Shown here piece after piece: positions 1-12,100 of a DNA stretch of 64,000 bases (the stretch's first letter is position 1; the number at the start of each line of letters is the position of its first letter). The stretch covers positions 9,541,151-9,605,150 of the forward strand of contig NC_003071.7 of the NCBI RefSeq assembly GCF_000001735.4, in the 5' to 3' direction. Source of the stretch: Arabidopsis thaliana. Its lineage: Eukaryota; Streptophyta; Magnoliopsida; Brassicales; Brassicaceae. The position numbers and the translations under genes are program-made. The notes beneath the pieces were generated by a model. It did no database searches and was not told the origin of the DNA. It saw only the letters and a list, made by a program, of their open reading frames with translations.

Positions 1-372
1 CTCAAACATTTTCTGATAATATATTGCATACATTGAACCTCTTTTTAAATTCAAAACATCAAAGGTATTGATCTTACATAGAAAAAAACATAGACTCTTA
101 TGTTCATGTCCCTATTGATCTTAGTCATACCTCATAATTGTCTAACAAAGAAAATCAAAGGTATCATAATTATCATCATATGTAATGTAGGGAACAAATC
201 TGTATTTACTGGTATATATATATAACACAAAAAAAATTACCAAAGAAAAAAAAAGAGCAAAGGGAACGATACCATTAGTCCCAATACCAATCCTTGCAAA
301 ATTCAAACTCAAACAAACCGTTTATCTCACGCGCCGCCGTACTCGCCACGATCCGTCTTTGGAGACCAATTT
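1..372. other. Upstream region and probable promoter/leader of GEM
   Basis: AT-rich sequence with no supported gene. A TA-rich stretch near 211-227 could act as a TATA region for the + strand gene starting at 373. The last 100 bases are more C-rich and lack ATG triplets just before the start, as expected for a short 5' leader. I saw nothing else here. Confidence 0.45.
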
Positions 373-3300
373 ATGGAGCCGCCGAAGGGAGATACCGTAG
401 TGAAGACTGAGGTCCCGGTGAAGGATCCATCGCTAAGCGTCGTCGATTCGAAAACGAAGGGAGTCGAGGATGCGAACACTGAGATAGCCTTGTCCGATGA
501 GGTTGAAATCGAGACGAAGGGAAGCGATTCGACACCGGTGAAAGCTCCGAGTCGAACATCGTCTGGATCGAAGAAATCTGTACATTGGAGCCCCGAATTG
601 GTGTCTGGATCTCAGGAACCGGATCAGAAAGCTGCATCGTCTTCTTCGGCTGGATCTAATCCGTATATTGCTCGTTCTCCAGCTGAGACTTCAGATGCTT
701 CGTTGAAAGGTAAGAGTGTTGTGATCGTAGCGGTGAGAATTGAGATTGTGTATTGTAGCCTTATTTACCTTTTTGTGGATCTCTCTCTGTGTCTGTGAAT
801 TGGATTCAGATACGATGGAGACTGTGAAAGGAGTGCTTGGTAGATGGGGAAAGAGGGTTGCAGAAGCAGCAAAGAAGACGGAGAGCCTTGCCGGGAACAC
901 ATGGCAACACCGTAAGTTTTCGTTTTTTTTTAATATCAATTTGTAATCAAATTCAATGCTTAGAGTTCTGTGGAATCAAGAATTGTTCATAGGGTATTGT
1001 TAAAAGTAGCTTGTTCTACTCAAAGTCTACATTTTTTTAGAGAAACATAAAAGATTTTTTTTGCTGTATTATGGTTTTCTTCCTTTGTTGTATGTTGGTG
1101 TTTAGGTTAGTACTGGTTTTAGGATTGAGTAACTATCATCATATTCGATAGTGCTCAAGTGTATTTTTATGATCTTCAATTCTTTGATCTCTTTTCAACA
1201 TGTTGTTGCTATAAAATGGGACGTTCTTACTGGCTTGTGTTGATAAATTTTCTTAATTACAAACAGAACACTCCCCTGAATTTCAGTCTTTAGGCAGTAC
1301 ATTAAAAGACAATGACCTTTGATCTTGTTGAGTTCTTGCTAAGAATAGTAAACGGACTATTTTAGTTATGGAATCATATTGTGTTGGAAGAAATATCTCG
1401 GTTTTTCTCAGGTTTATCTTCATAAATAGTTTAGAATCACAATTGTTCTACGTGGATCTCTTGCCTTCGATTTGTCTCCAGAACCAAGATTAATACCACA
1501 TCTGCTCGGTATTAGAGGATGATCTTTTGATATTGTCAAGTTTGTGATCACAGTAATTAAAAAATCTCTGTCTTGGATTTGAACAAGAAGATTCTCCCAG
1601 TTTCAGTCTGTCAAACTTTGTAGCTTGACCCATGACAAGTGTTTATAAGAGAGTCGGAATAACCTTAAAGCTGTTTTTTCTCTGTGTGATGTTTGCAGTC
1701 AAGTTTTTAGTAGATTGTCTGGTAACAAATAAAATATCAGATTGAAATTAGGTGCTCTGGATTAGGTATTAGTTGCCATGTTACTTCTTTGGAACTTGGA
1801 ATTTTAATGCCTTTGGTGAACATTAATCAAAAACGCCATTTGACGAATTAAGAGCTGGATATTAGTTTGACCTTCGGACATGGTCATTCGTGATGTAGTC
1901 TAAGTAGTAGGGAATTAGCTCCTAGTTTTGAGATCAAAAAGCCTTTTTGCGGACTGAAGAATTACCACTCTAATCAAGTGATGTTCTTGGTGGTTTGGTG
2001 AATGTTTGAGCAATGGAGGTGGAGGGAAAATGTCTGATGACTAGCTAAAACTATAGAAATTGGGGAATTAAGAAAGTTTACACGATTAAATTTATGTTTA
2101 GAGTGTTCATGTGTGAACTCTATAACTCATGTCTTCCTTGATTGGGTGTGTTTTAGTTGTCCGCTTCTCTAGCATATTCTATTCAGGATTCGTTTGAGTG
2201 ATCTCTCTTACAATCTTCTACTTTAGTCAGTGAGAACTGCTCCAGTTTTTTTGTATTTCATATCATGTTTGAATCGATCTTCTATGTTTAGCATTGTTGG
2301 AATGGATGTTTGCGCTCAAATATAGTAGATCTTTTGTTAAAGAAGTGAAATATTGAATAGATGCTCCGGAACAGATAGAGTTGCTATATTGCTTTTAGGA
2401 ACTTGGATTAGATAATACATTTGGATGAACATTAAAAAAAAAAGAAGAAACAGCCTTTGGTGAGTTAGGAGCTAGAACTGTGGATATGAGTTTCAGCTTG
2501 GGACATGGTCGTGTTATGGATAGAGATGAGTTCCTGGGTAAGTGTTTGAGTAATGGAGTTTGAGGGAAAATGTCTAATGCCTGCATTTACATAGTATGGA
2601 CGTAAAGTTTGAATTTGGGTGACTGAGAAAAATAACATGATTCAATATACGTTTCAATTGTTTGTGTGTGAACTCGCAATTCATCTCTTCCTTGATTGGA
2701 TGTGCTTTACTTGTTTGATTCGCTAGCATTTTCATTCAAGATCTATCTGATTGATATATCTTATAATCTTCTCTTTTTAATCAGTGAGAACTGCTCCGAG
2801 TTTTGCGGATGCTGCAATGGGAAGAATTGCACAGAGTACAAAGGTCTTTGCAGAAGGAGGATATGAGAAGATATTCCGACAAACCTTTGAGACAGATCCC
2901 GAAGAACAGTTGCTAAATTCTTTTGCATGTTACTTGTCAACATCAGCTGGCCCAGTTATGGGAGTTCTATATATATCCAGTGCCAAACTTGCTTACTGTA
3001 GTGACAACCCTCTCTCCTATAAAAACGGTGATCAAACCGAATGGAGCTATTACAAGGTAATGTGTCCTACACCTTTCATTTCAGAATTATAGCCATTTTG
3101 AAGACACCATATTATTACTTTTGTGATCATTAACTGTTCGAAATCTGTTGGCTGGTTATCTGGTCAATGCTTGAGACAATGTTTCGTTATAATTTGTTAG
3201 TAGCATCAACTAAGGAGCCTTCGTAGAGTGATTCATTTGGATAGAAAAATAATCTGGACTTGTTAACGGAATCATAAATCCATGGACTTTTTTTTTGTGA

Positions 3301-3628
3301 TAGTAATAACATGATTGCATCAGCTTCTCATCTCTTGTTTCATCGAAACCAATCCGATACGATTGCATTTGCTTATTCATTGTAATAAGCTTTGCTACAT
3401 TGATGATTGATGAACACTTTGTGTCTTCTTCTTAAATAGGTAGTAATTCCATTACATCAACTTAAAGCAGTGAATCCATCAGCGAGCATAGTCAATCCTG
3501 CAGAGAAGTACATACAGGTGATTTCGGTAGACAATCATGAGTTTTGGTTCATGGGTTTTTTAAACTACGACGGCGCTGTCACGTCTCTGCAAGATTCTTT
3601 GCAAGCCGGTGCTTTAAGGTCGGTGTGA
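373..3628 (+). CDS. GEM: GEM, GRAM-domain protein (GLABRA2 expression modulator)
   Basis: Four coding exons: 373-709, 810-911, 2785-3056 and 3440-3628, giving 299 aa, the length I recall for Arabidopsis GEM. The N-terminal ~140 residues are acidic and Ser-rich (low complexity). From about residue 147 the protein follows the plant GRAM/ABA-responsive family, with the segments [20 protein letters not shown] and [14 protein letters not shown] in exon 3 and the terminal block ending in LQAGALRSV in exon 4. Known role: GEM interacts with CDT1 and TTG1 and represses root-hair/GL2 patterning through chromatin. GRAM domains generally bind membranes or lipids. Intron 2 is unusually long (1,873 bp) and contains an internal duplication that copies the exon 3 acceptor. 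Splice sites are GT-AG and phases are continuous. The gene identity is recognised; the function is from the literature. Confidence 0.93.
1735..2804 (+). repeat. Divergent tandem duplication in GEM intron 2 reaching into exon 3
   Basis: Two diverged copies of about 0.45-0.5 kb lie at roughly 1735-2250 and 2345-2804. Shared landmarks in the same order include ggaacttgga (1791 and 2398), ggacatggtc, gagggaaaatgtct, the phrase cttccttgattgg, and finally tcagtgagaactgctcc. The last phrase is the real intron 2 acceptor and first exon 3 bases at about 2781, and it recurs at about 2227-2243. The first copy therefore keeps a decayed acceptor plus a stub of exon 3, which is followed by a T-run and not by coding sequence. 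Confidence 0.8.
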
Positions 3629-4519
3629 TACATAACTGGATGACTGATGACCATAAAAGCATGTTGATCTCCACCTCTTCTTGCTTAGTCATATCAGAAG
3701 ACTCAAATTTTTACATTATTTTGCATTTAATCTCAATATCCTATTTACTACAGAAACTAGCTGAATTTTACAAATTTACTTTAAAATGTTTTATCTTTTG
3801 ATATTTTTATGAGAAGACAGCTTAATTGCAATTTATTCAATAGCAGTTGCTTTTAGTTTCTATGTTGAAGAACTCTGAGGTAGTAGGATCAACAAATGTG
3901 AATTCAACACGTCCCAGGGACAACGGACTATTAGAACCGATTCAAATTGCTTCCACCAGTGACAACTGAAAAATATACCGAACCAGTAGATCTAAGAAAC
4001 GAAATTTACTCGCACCCATGTACGAAATTGCCGCACAACTTTTGATATTTACTAATTTGCCCCAATAAAGTTCAAAATACACAACTCCTTTGACTTCTGC
4101 AAAGCATCAGCTCGAAAAGTATTTTTTTTTTTGTGTTAAAGGGTTTATCAGCTCGAAAAGTATTTCATTATCTTTTCATCGAATCAGATTCAACTTACGA
4201 ATTATAAGAGCATCTGATTAGGATTTATTCCAAAGATCACTAACTAAATTCGAAATTTATTCACAGAAGTTCTAGTCACTAATTTTGTTGAAGACGATTT
4301 TTACATATTTAGAGGCGTGATAAATATTACAGACAAAAAATGAAGTTAGATTTTGTTTCGTACTTCTTCGTTAATCTAAAGAGCCAAAGTACTGTGATCT
4401 AACACTGTCGTTGTGTTTTTTTTGTTTTGTAAATTTGGCAAAAACTCCCTCCAAAAAAAAACTTAGTTGACTGAGAAAACTAAGCAAAAAGATCTCCGAT
4501 CGGAATCTTCTTATTCGCC
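3629..4519. other. GEM 3' region and PFK5 upstream region
   Basis: No gene is supported here. The stretch should hold the GEM 3' UTR and polyadenylation region and the PFK5 promoter and leader. The bases just before 4520 (A-rich, then gatctccgatcgg) look like a leader. The one clear structure is a 19-bp direct repeat flanking a T-run at 4106-4165, listed separately. Confidence 0.45.
4106..4165 (-). repeat. Micro-insertion scar: 19-bp direct repeats around a T-run
   Basis: The sequence atcagctcgaaaagtattt occurs at 4106-4124 and again, identical, at 4147-4165. Between them is a 22-bp insert that begins with eight T and ends in gtgttaaagggttt. Read on the minus strand, the insert is a short unique stub followed by an A-run. 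That is the layout of a severely truncated retroposed sequence with its target-site duplication. Confidence 0.65.
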
Positions 4520-7264
4520 ATGGATGCTCTTTCTCAGGCGATCAGTTCCGGGATCTCCGTTCCTTACAAGAACAATTCTTCTTCTCTCGTTCCTTCTCAC
4601 GGACTCACCTCCTTAATCCTCCGGAAATCGAGATCTCCGGTGAATCCCTCATCACGATCTCGCGTCTCGGTGCGAGCTTCGGAGATTCAACACAGCAAAA
4701 CCTCAGCTTCATCGATCGATCTCAGCGATCCAGATTGGAAATTAAAGTATGAGAAAGATTTCGAGCAACGATTCAGCATACCTCACATCACTGATGTCTT
4801 ACCTGATGCTGAAGCCATTCGTTCAACGTTTTGTCTTAAGATGAGGTCAGATCACTACTTTAGCTTGAGGTACCAGATTCTGGGTTTTGGAAAATCTATT
4901 AAATTGGAGTTTTGATAATTTAGGTCTCCGACGGAAGATTTTGTTGGTGGTTACCCTTCTGATGAAGAATGGCATGGATACATTAATAACAATGATAGAG
5001 TTCTTCTCAAGGTTTAACTTCAGATTTTTATTTTTATTTTACTGAACTTTGTAAGATTGATTTGGCTTGTTTTGGAAATTAGGTTATTAGTTACTCCTCA
5101 CCTACTTCTGCTGGAGCTGAGTGCCTTGATCATGACTGTTCTTGGGTTGAACAATGGTAAACATTTGGACTTTCTTTGAGTTTGGATTTGTGGTTCTTTT
5201 TTGGTTTTTGGTTATAATTGGTGTGATGGGATCTTTAGGATTCACCGTGCTGGTCCGAGGGAGAAGATATACTTCAGGCCGGAAGAAGTGAAAGCTGCGA
5301 TTATCACTTGTGGTGGCCTTTGCCCTGGTCTCAATGATGTCATCAGACATGTGAGTTTGTATCTGAAACTTTGGCATTATAGAAACAGTGTGTGTGTGTG
5401 TGTGAAGTCCTACTAAAGACCTTTGATTGTTGTGTTGTATGGATACATTGCAGATTGTCATTACTCTTGAGATTTATGGTGTTAAGAACATTGTGGGGAT
5501 TCCTTTCGGTTATCGAGGCTTCTCTGATAAAGATCTAACTGAAATGCCGGTATTGTTCGATTGTGCTCTTTCGAGAAAAAGGAACCCGAATCTCTGTTTC
5601 TGTTTTGGCTTATGGTTTGCTTTTTTGTGCTTTCAGTTATCAAGGAAAGTGGTTCAGAATATTCATTTATCTGGAGGAAGTTTGCTTGGAGTTTCACGTG
5701 GAGGCCCGAGTGTGAGTGAAATTGTCGACAGCATGGAGGTATCATTTAGTTTTTTTCAGTCCTTAAGGAACTTTATGAGATCACAGATTCTGAATTCTGA
5801 AAATTGAATTTACTTAGGAGAGAGGAATCAACATGCTTTTCGTGCTCGGTGGAAACGGAACTCATGCTGGCGCCAACGCTATACACAATGAGGTTCGTTA
5901 CTTAACACTTGAAACTAACTAAGTGTAGTTCGTGTGAAGATATTTTTTCTTTTTCTTTTTCTTTAGTTTGTCTAGTTTGATTTACCATTCACATTCTTGC
6001 TTTCAATTCTAGTGCCGCAAAAGAAAGATAAAGGTAGCTGTAGTTGGTGTGCCAAAAACCATCGACAATGATATTTTACATATGGATAAAACTTTTGGGT
6101 TTGATACTGCTGTTGAAGAAGCTCAACGAGCAATTAACTCTGCTTACATTGAGGTAACTTTCATGTACTCTCATTTAGGATATTCACTAACATGTCTCTT
6201 TGCTTTAAGTACTTAACCATTGCTATTTGGGCCTTCTGTATTAGGCACATAGTGCTTATCATGGCATTGGCGTTGTAAAACTGATGGGTCGTAACAGTGG
6301 TTTCATTGCTATGCAAGCCTCTCTAGCAAGTGGACAAGTCGACATCTGTTTGATTCCTGAGGTACTTCTTTGTTATTATTTCAAATTCCAAAACATGATT
6401 GATGAGCTCGCTCTAAGAGATCCTATGCATCTAAAGGTTCCCTTCAATCTTCATGGGCCTAATGGTGTATTGAAGCATTTGAAGTACCTTATTGAAACAA
6501 AAGGCTCTGCTGTGATCTGTGTAGCAGAAGGAGCTGGACAGGTAACTATAATTCAACCCCAAATTAAGGAGCTATTTCCTCTACTTGAGTTCTTTGTCCA
6601 GAAGTTATATCTTTGTTTACATTTTCTTGGCATGTTGTTTCAGAATTTTCTTGAGAAAACCAATGCCAAAGATGCATCTGGAAACGCCGTACTTGGTGAT
6701 TTCGGTGTGTATATTCAACAAGAGGTTAGATATAAGCAACATTTGGTTGAGACTTGAGATTTCCATAGTGTAAACTTTGTTGCTTCTTTATGATTTGACA
6801 ATCTATCTTCTTCTTGTTTTGTCGAATAGACTAAGAAGTATTTCAAAGAAATAAGTACTCCAATAGATGTGAAGTATATTGATCCAACATACATGATTCG
6901 CGCTGTACGTGCAAATGCCTCGGATGGTATCCTCTGCACCGTTCTTGGACAAAACGCTGTAAGTCACTCACACACACATCTCTTCAAGTCACTCTCTCAT
7001 CACTTTAGATAAGAATCTTAGAAGTAGAAACTAAAAATGTTCCGATTTGTTTTAAGTCCATTGAATTTGTTAAGCTTATGATCTTATAAAAAACAGGTTC
7101 ATGGTGCGTTTGCTGGATACAGTGGAATCACGGTAGGCATAATCAACACTCACTATGCATATTTGCCAATCACTGAGGTAATTGCATATCCAAAATCAGT
7201 GGATCCTAATAGTCGAATGTGGCATCGTTGCTTGACATCAACGGGCCAACCCGATTTCATCTAA
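4520..7264 (+). CDS. PFK5: Plastid ATP-dependent 6-phosphofructokinase 5
   Basis: Thirteen coding exons: 4520-4845, 4924-5011, 5083-5156, 5239-5350, 5454-5549, 5637-5738, 5818-5892, 6013-6153, 6245-6361, 6437-6541, 6644-6724, 6830-6958 and 7097-7264. They sum to 537 aa with continuous phase. The enzyme phosphorylates fructose-6-phosphate in glycolysis. The first ~53 residues are rich in Ser, Arg and small residues and end near VSVRAS, as in a chloroplast transit peptide. Motifs are [21 protein letters not shown] (nucleotide loop), PKTIDND (catalytic Asp) and MGRNSGFIA. The usual GGDG loop reads GGNG here. Gly at the next position fits ATP rather than pyrophosphate use. Cys152 and Cys157 sit in a short insert (ECLDHDC). 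These are the residues I recall being reported as a thioredoxin-controlled pair in Arabidopsis PFK5. Confidence 0.95.
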
Positions 7265-7399
7265 AAAGATATTATTATTCAATCACGAAACAAACTGATG
7301 ATAAAAATAAGCCTTGAAATGTATAGACAGTAGCATTCTTGGTTCCTTGTTATGATGTATCAAATCATATTATTTATTTAATTTTAGTAGGAAAGTCAT

Positions 7400-7452
7400 T
7401 GAAGTTATTTATCTTTTTTTTTGTGTGTGTGCAAATAGTGAAGTTATTTATC
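7400..7452 (-). repeat. Micro-insertion scar: 14-bp direct repeats around a T-run
   Basis: The 14-mer tgaagttatttatc occurs at 7400-7413 and 7439-7452. The 25-bp insert between them is a nine-T run followed by gtgtgtgtgcaaatag. On the minus strand this is a short stub ending in an A-run, like the scar at 4106-4165. It lies in the 3' flank of PFK5. Confidence 0.6.
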
Positions 7453-7645
7453 AATTACAAAACTTTGGTAGAGTTAAAATGTGTTCCTTAGGGCCACTTT
7501 TGTTCTTTTAATTGTTCTTTGTCTCTTCCTTCAACTTTCTCTCCTTAATCTCTCTGTTCACGCCTCTCTTACAATTCAAACTGGAAAGTGCATATAATCT
7601 AAAAAATACGATCCAAATCGATCCGAACCGGTTTTGGTTACTTAG

Positions 7646-9151
7646 GCCATCTTCAATGGTGAGAGCCTCCCCATGGACTCTCTACAATTATTTAATATTT
7701 TTTTTGTCAAATTATTAGAAGAGAGCTTATGTTTTGTTTTTGTTAATTTTTAAGAGTCCAATGGTAATCTCTCTAGTGGTAGTCTCTCTAAACTTTCATG
7801 TTGAAAGAATTGCCTTGATTAACTACATTGATCAAAAGTCAGCAAAATTAAGCTCAGGAAACTTAGCTAAAACTTTATTAGAAAAGAGATTCACCACAAG
7901 TGAAATTTACTAGAACAAATGAATGCATTGAATTGGACACAAAAAAACTTTTCTCTTTTGTTCGAGACATATATAATGGCCATGAAACATAGCTACATGA
8001 AGTTAGCAGAAAACTGGTATCAAAATTATTGTTTTGCAGTATTTTATGAAACAACCAAACGAACCCATCTCTAGTGATTTTTCTAACGAAAATTAGTATC
8101 CAGAGTATCCACTTAGACAGCTTTCAAAAGAAAACGATGGAGATTTAAGTGGAAACTATACTACCTAGGTCTCAATGTTACAACTTAAACAATCATCTCC
8201 ATTTATAAATTTTACAGGAAAAAAAGCTTAGGATAAACAAGGATCCATACCCTTTGCAACTCTTTGACTCCAACAGTATATTTTTTCTTCTGCAATTTTG
8301 CAAGTCATAGCATGTAGTGGGTCTGCCACAGAACGTAAATGTAAAATCCCCATATGAGGGAGAAGAAGGAATCAAAGAATGCTAAGAAAGAAGGAGTCCA
8401 AAACAAAACAAAAAAAACTGGTAAGATTCCATACATAACATACAAACTTTAGATTCATATTTCCAGTAGAGAAAACATATTGAAGCATGATGGATGAACT
8501 AATTTAGCCAGGTGGTTAGCTAGATTTTCCAACTAATACGATGGCATTGCGACAAAAGCAGATCATGTAAACAACTAAATCAATCAAAGCTTAATCATCT
8601 TCCTATCTCACAACCTCCTAAACAACACCAAACAACAGCTTCACTATTCCGGAACTGCCATTTTCAATTCCCCTATACGAGAGCCTAAATTACCAACCCT
8701 AATTTTTCTAGTGAACAGGAAGAAACTCAATTCAATGTCACTGGAAGACATCAGACGGGAAAACAAAATCCATTAGATTGGAAACTCCGACGCCGCTTTT
8801 CTTGTCAGAAAGACATCCCAAATCCAGGCAACCAAGATCCATGGTGGCTTTGATCATATCTTCAAATTTATATCAGATTAGCGACGAAGATTCAGATAAG
8901 ATAAGCAAAAATCTTTGCTTCAGAAAGTTCAATTGGAGAAGAGAGAAGTAGAGAGAGGAGAATATTTTTGTTTGCTTTTGTTAAAACTAAAAGAGCCAAC
9001 CACGATGCGCCACGTATGGGACTCTCTCAGCTTCCAAAAACTCTGTCGAGAAAGCCGATTCTCTAACTTATTCTGTATTTTAATTTATTTATTCACTTTA
9101 AACAAGAGAGACTCAACTTTTTTCCAATAAAACCTCCCGTTGGAGGTGCTC
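7646..9151. mobile_element. Harbinger-like non-autonomous DNA element, about 1.5 kb
   Basis: The left terminus starts ggccatcttcaatgg after TTA (7643-7645). The right terminus ends ccgttggaggtgctc before TTA (9152-9154). The termini are imperfect inverted repeats matching at about 10 of 15 positions, and the 3-bp TTA duplication is typical of PIF/Harbinger insertions. Subterminal regions repeat gagag/actctct motifs in inverted order. No transposase coding sequence is visible. The interior from about 8738 to 8950 looks like the 5' end of a gene on the minus strand (separate entry). Family assignment rests on the TSD and termini only. Confidence 0.6.
8738..8857 (-). pseudogene. Possible captured gene 5' end inside the element (unknown protein)
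   Basis: On the minus strand, an ATG at 8857 and a second in-frame ATG at 8842 open a short frame that stops at 8738. The second lies in a strong context (gccaccatgg). The translation from the inner start begins MDLGCLDLGCLSDKK and ends PSDVFQ, 34 aa. Upstream sequence on the same strand is CT-rich and ATG-poor, like a plant leader. No continuing exon was found beyond the stop. A host gene fragment captured by the transposon is the best reading; a real short gene is possible. I do not recognise the protein family with confidence. Confidence 0.4.
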
Positions 9152-9154
9152 TTA

Positions 9155-12100
9155 GTAAAATCAGGTTGACCTGTTAAATTCGAGTCATATCAGATATCCA
9201 AAATCCGATCGGGTATCCGCTACTCCAAAACAATTCATTACATATTATAATTTTATGTTTGATCGGATAGATTTTGGATAATTTGGCTATTTAGGATATT
9301 TCGGATAATACGATTCGAAAATCTGAATGCCTAGACCTATTGGAAACTACAAAAAGTATATAGTATTGTATTTGTGGTTCTTAACTTGTATGATCTTTCA
9401 TTTTTTACCTGTTTTTAGGTAATTCATCCCTTCTTGTTTTTTTTTTGGTTTTTCCTTTTTAATTATCTTCACTGGTAACAAATTTCTAAATGATTCAGAG
9501 TTTGTGTATGCGAGATTAAAGATTGAAATTTCATATAAATTATAATTATTGAAATCTCAATAACTAGATATCATTCTACTCTCATTTTTCTTTATAGAGC
9601 TAAATTCTCAGTCGTTTCACTTAATTTAAATAATTCTTATTGTTGAGTACTAAATTTTACGAAAAGAATAATTATAACTGTGACTAAAAAACGAGAAGCA
9701 AGAAAGTGAAGGCTAACTAAAGAGAAGATGAAAACTATGCAAGTAAGTTCGAAAGGTTCCCCACACTTTTATGACTCCCTCAAAATGCACTCTCCCCCAC
9801 ACTTTTCACTTTTTACATGTTGACCCTTGTTCTTTTCTTTTTACCCTTTTTCCCCCATTTTACTTTTTCTCTTTTTGAGCTTTTCTATGTTTGGTATAAT
9901 TTAAAGTTTTAAGAATAATATAAATCATTATACAGAGAATCTTAAATCTACAAGTGTGGATGATCAAAAGTTGATGAGATTACATAAGATAAGAATAAAA
10001 TAATTACCATTACGTGTGTAATTAATGTTTGCGAGAACCAAAATCCTTCTTGTTAACATTAATTAGATGTCTAATTTTGAACTAATAGTAAAAGTTCCTG
10101 TGTTGTTTTTAAAACATGACATAAAATAACTACCTTATGGCTTAAACGTGTAGTTTTATATCTTATCCTGTATTATTTTCTTAAAAAAACAAAGCATAAT
10201 ATGCTATCATGGATTCCATTTCCATAATATAAGCTGACGAAAATTAATATTAGATAACTGATAAGAAAAAAGTACAGTGTCTTGTGTGTTTGAGAATATT
10301 TAACAAAATCTGAAATGACGAAATAGTTAGTTAATTGTATATTGAGAAAAAAAGACCAGGCATGCCGCATATACCAACTTACATGTACACTTGGAACTTA
10401 TATATTCGTATATAGTTTATAGATATTACCGATATGTATAAATATTCCAAACACTAAAGTTAAAAAGTTGTCTGAAATCACGATGTTATGTTAAACTAGA
10501 TTCGTTTCCGTTATTGTTATCAATCAAAACAAGTTTATCGTGCTAATTTGATTTAAAATTCTAATTTTAAGGTTAACGGATTTAGTACTCATGATTAACA
10601 CTTTGGCATTTGTATATAGAAAATTAGATAAAATAACTTGTATATGGTTAGATTCATATACTTTATTAGTCACTGTAATTTTTATTAGTAGTAGTAGTTT
10701 GACATATCATACTTTCTATTTATTTGGATAGATGAAAAATCATATATTTTTCTCCAATTTATTATGTATTTACGTATATTATGTTTGCCTTGTTGTTTTG
10801 GAGGTAGCGCATGAGCTACCACAACGATAGAAAAGTATTATTTTTCTTATTAACGGATGCGGGACTCCCAACTCTTTGTCTTTCACTTGTAAACTATTAT
10901 TAGTTTTATATTTTGAGTTAAAAACAGCTATTTGTAAATCGCTGAATTAGGTTGCTAGACACACACTAAAGAACACACCACACACAGATCCACAAGTATA
11001 CATGTTACGAAAAGAGACGAGTAAAGAAATTCCAAAAACTTGCATCTATATTTTTATGTTATAACCTTTTTTAGATGAGTAGTTTTAATTTTGTTTGTAA
11101 TATTCATATCAAAATATTTCTCCGCCAGCATGCATAGTGTTAAAATTTTTTTTAACCTTTTTAAAAAAGTTGTCATAATGGAAGAATAAATTAAATTTTA
11201 CACACAAACATGCATATACATATTTGAAACCCCCAAGAAGATGCTCATCTCGTTTTACACCATTCTCGATCTAAGATCTAAGATTCAATTTTTATTAACT
11301 AAATCTTGTTTCTTTTATATCCATAAAACTTAAATTAACACACTTAAAGTTTACAAATAAAACAACAACAAAATCGCCGTTTAAATAACTCAATCACACT
11401 AATTAAATAAAAATATTGGTATAGTATTATTATTTGTTGAATATTAAAACTAGAAGTAAAAATGTTGTTTTAGATGAACTTAACTTAAGTACTTTGGAGT
11501 TATGTTCGTAAATGGGTGGTAATCACGTTTAGCTATATTAATTGCTTATAATAATATTGAGCTGCATCAGAATATATAAATAGTTAAATACAAAACAACA
11601 AAAGAATATAGAAATATATTATTTATGTGCATAAATAAGCGAAAAGAAGGCAGTAGATTCCCAAGGTTTCTTATGCTCAGAGATTATTATTTTTTCTGTT
11701 TTCTCAGACACGAGGAGAGAGATAGAGAGAGATGTTGACCGGTCGCACAGTCAAAACAAAAATAAATGGGCCCACTAAACTCTTTTCGGGGCCCATTGTG
11801 GTTTTCTCTTCTCCAATCCCCAAAACATGCAATTGTCTTTTAAACCAATTAAGTATTTTTGTTGTTGGGAAAATTAGATATTTTTTTTCAAAGCAAAGAT
11901 AATAGTAAAAATACATAAAATTCAAGGGTTGTATTAATATGTAATAAGTTACTAACCAGTAACCAGGTAAATAGTAAGGGTTTTTAAAAATAAATTCTCT
12001 TGTATATCGTTTTAGAAATTATTTTAATTTTAAATAATGTCAATTGTACTTCTTTTTATAACTAGAAGTTCTTGAGAATAGTAAGAACTTGAATATATTT

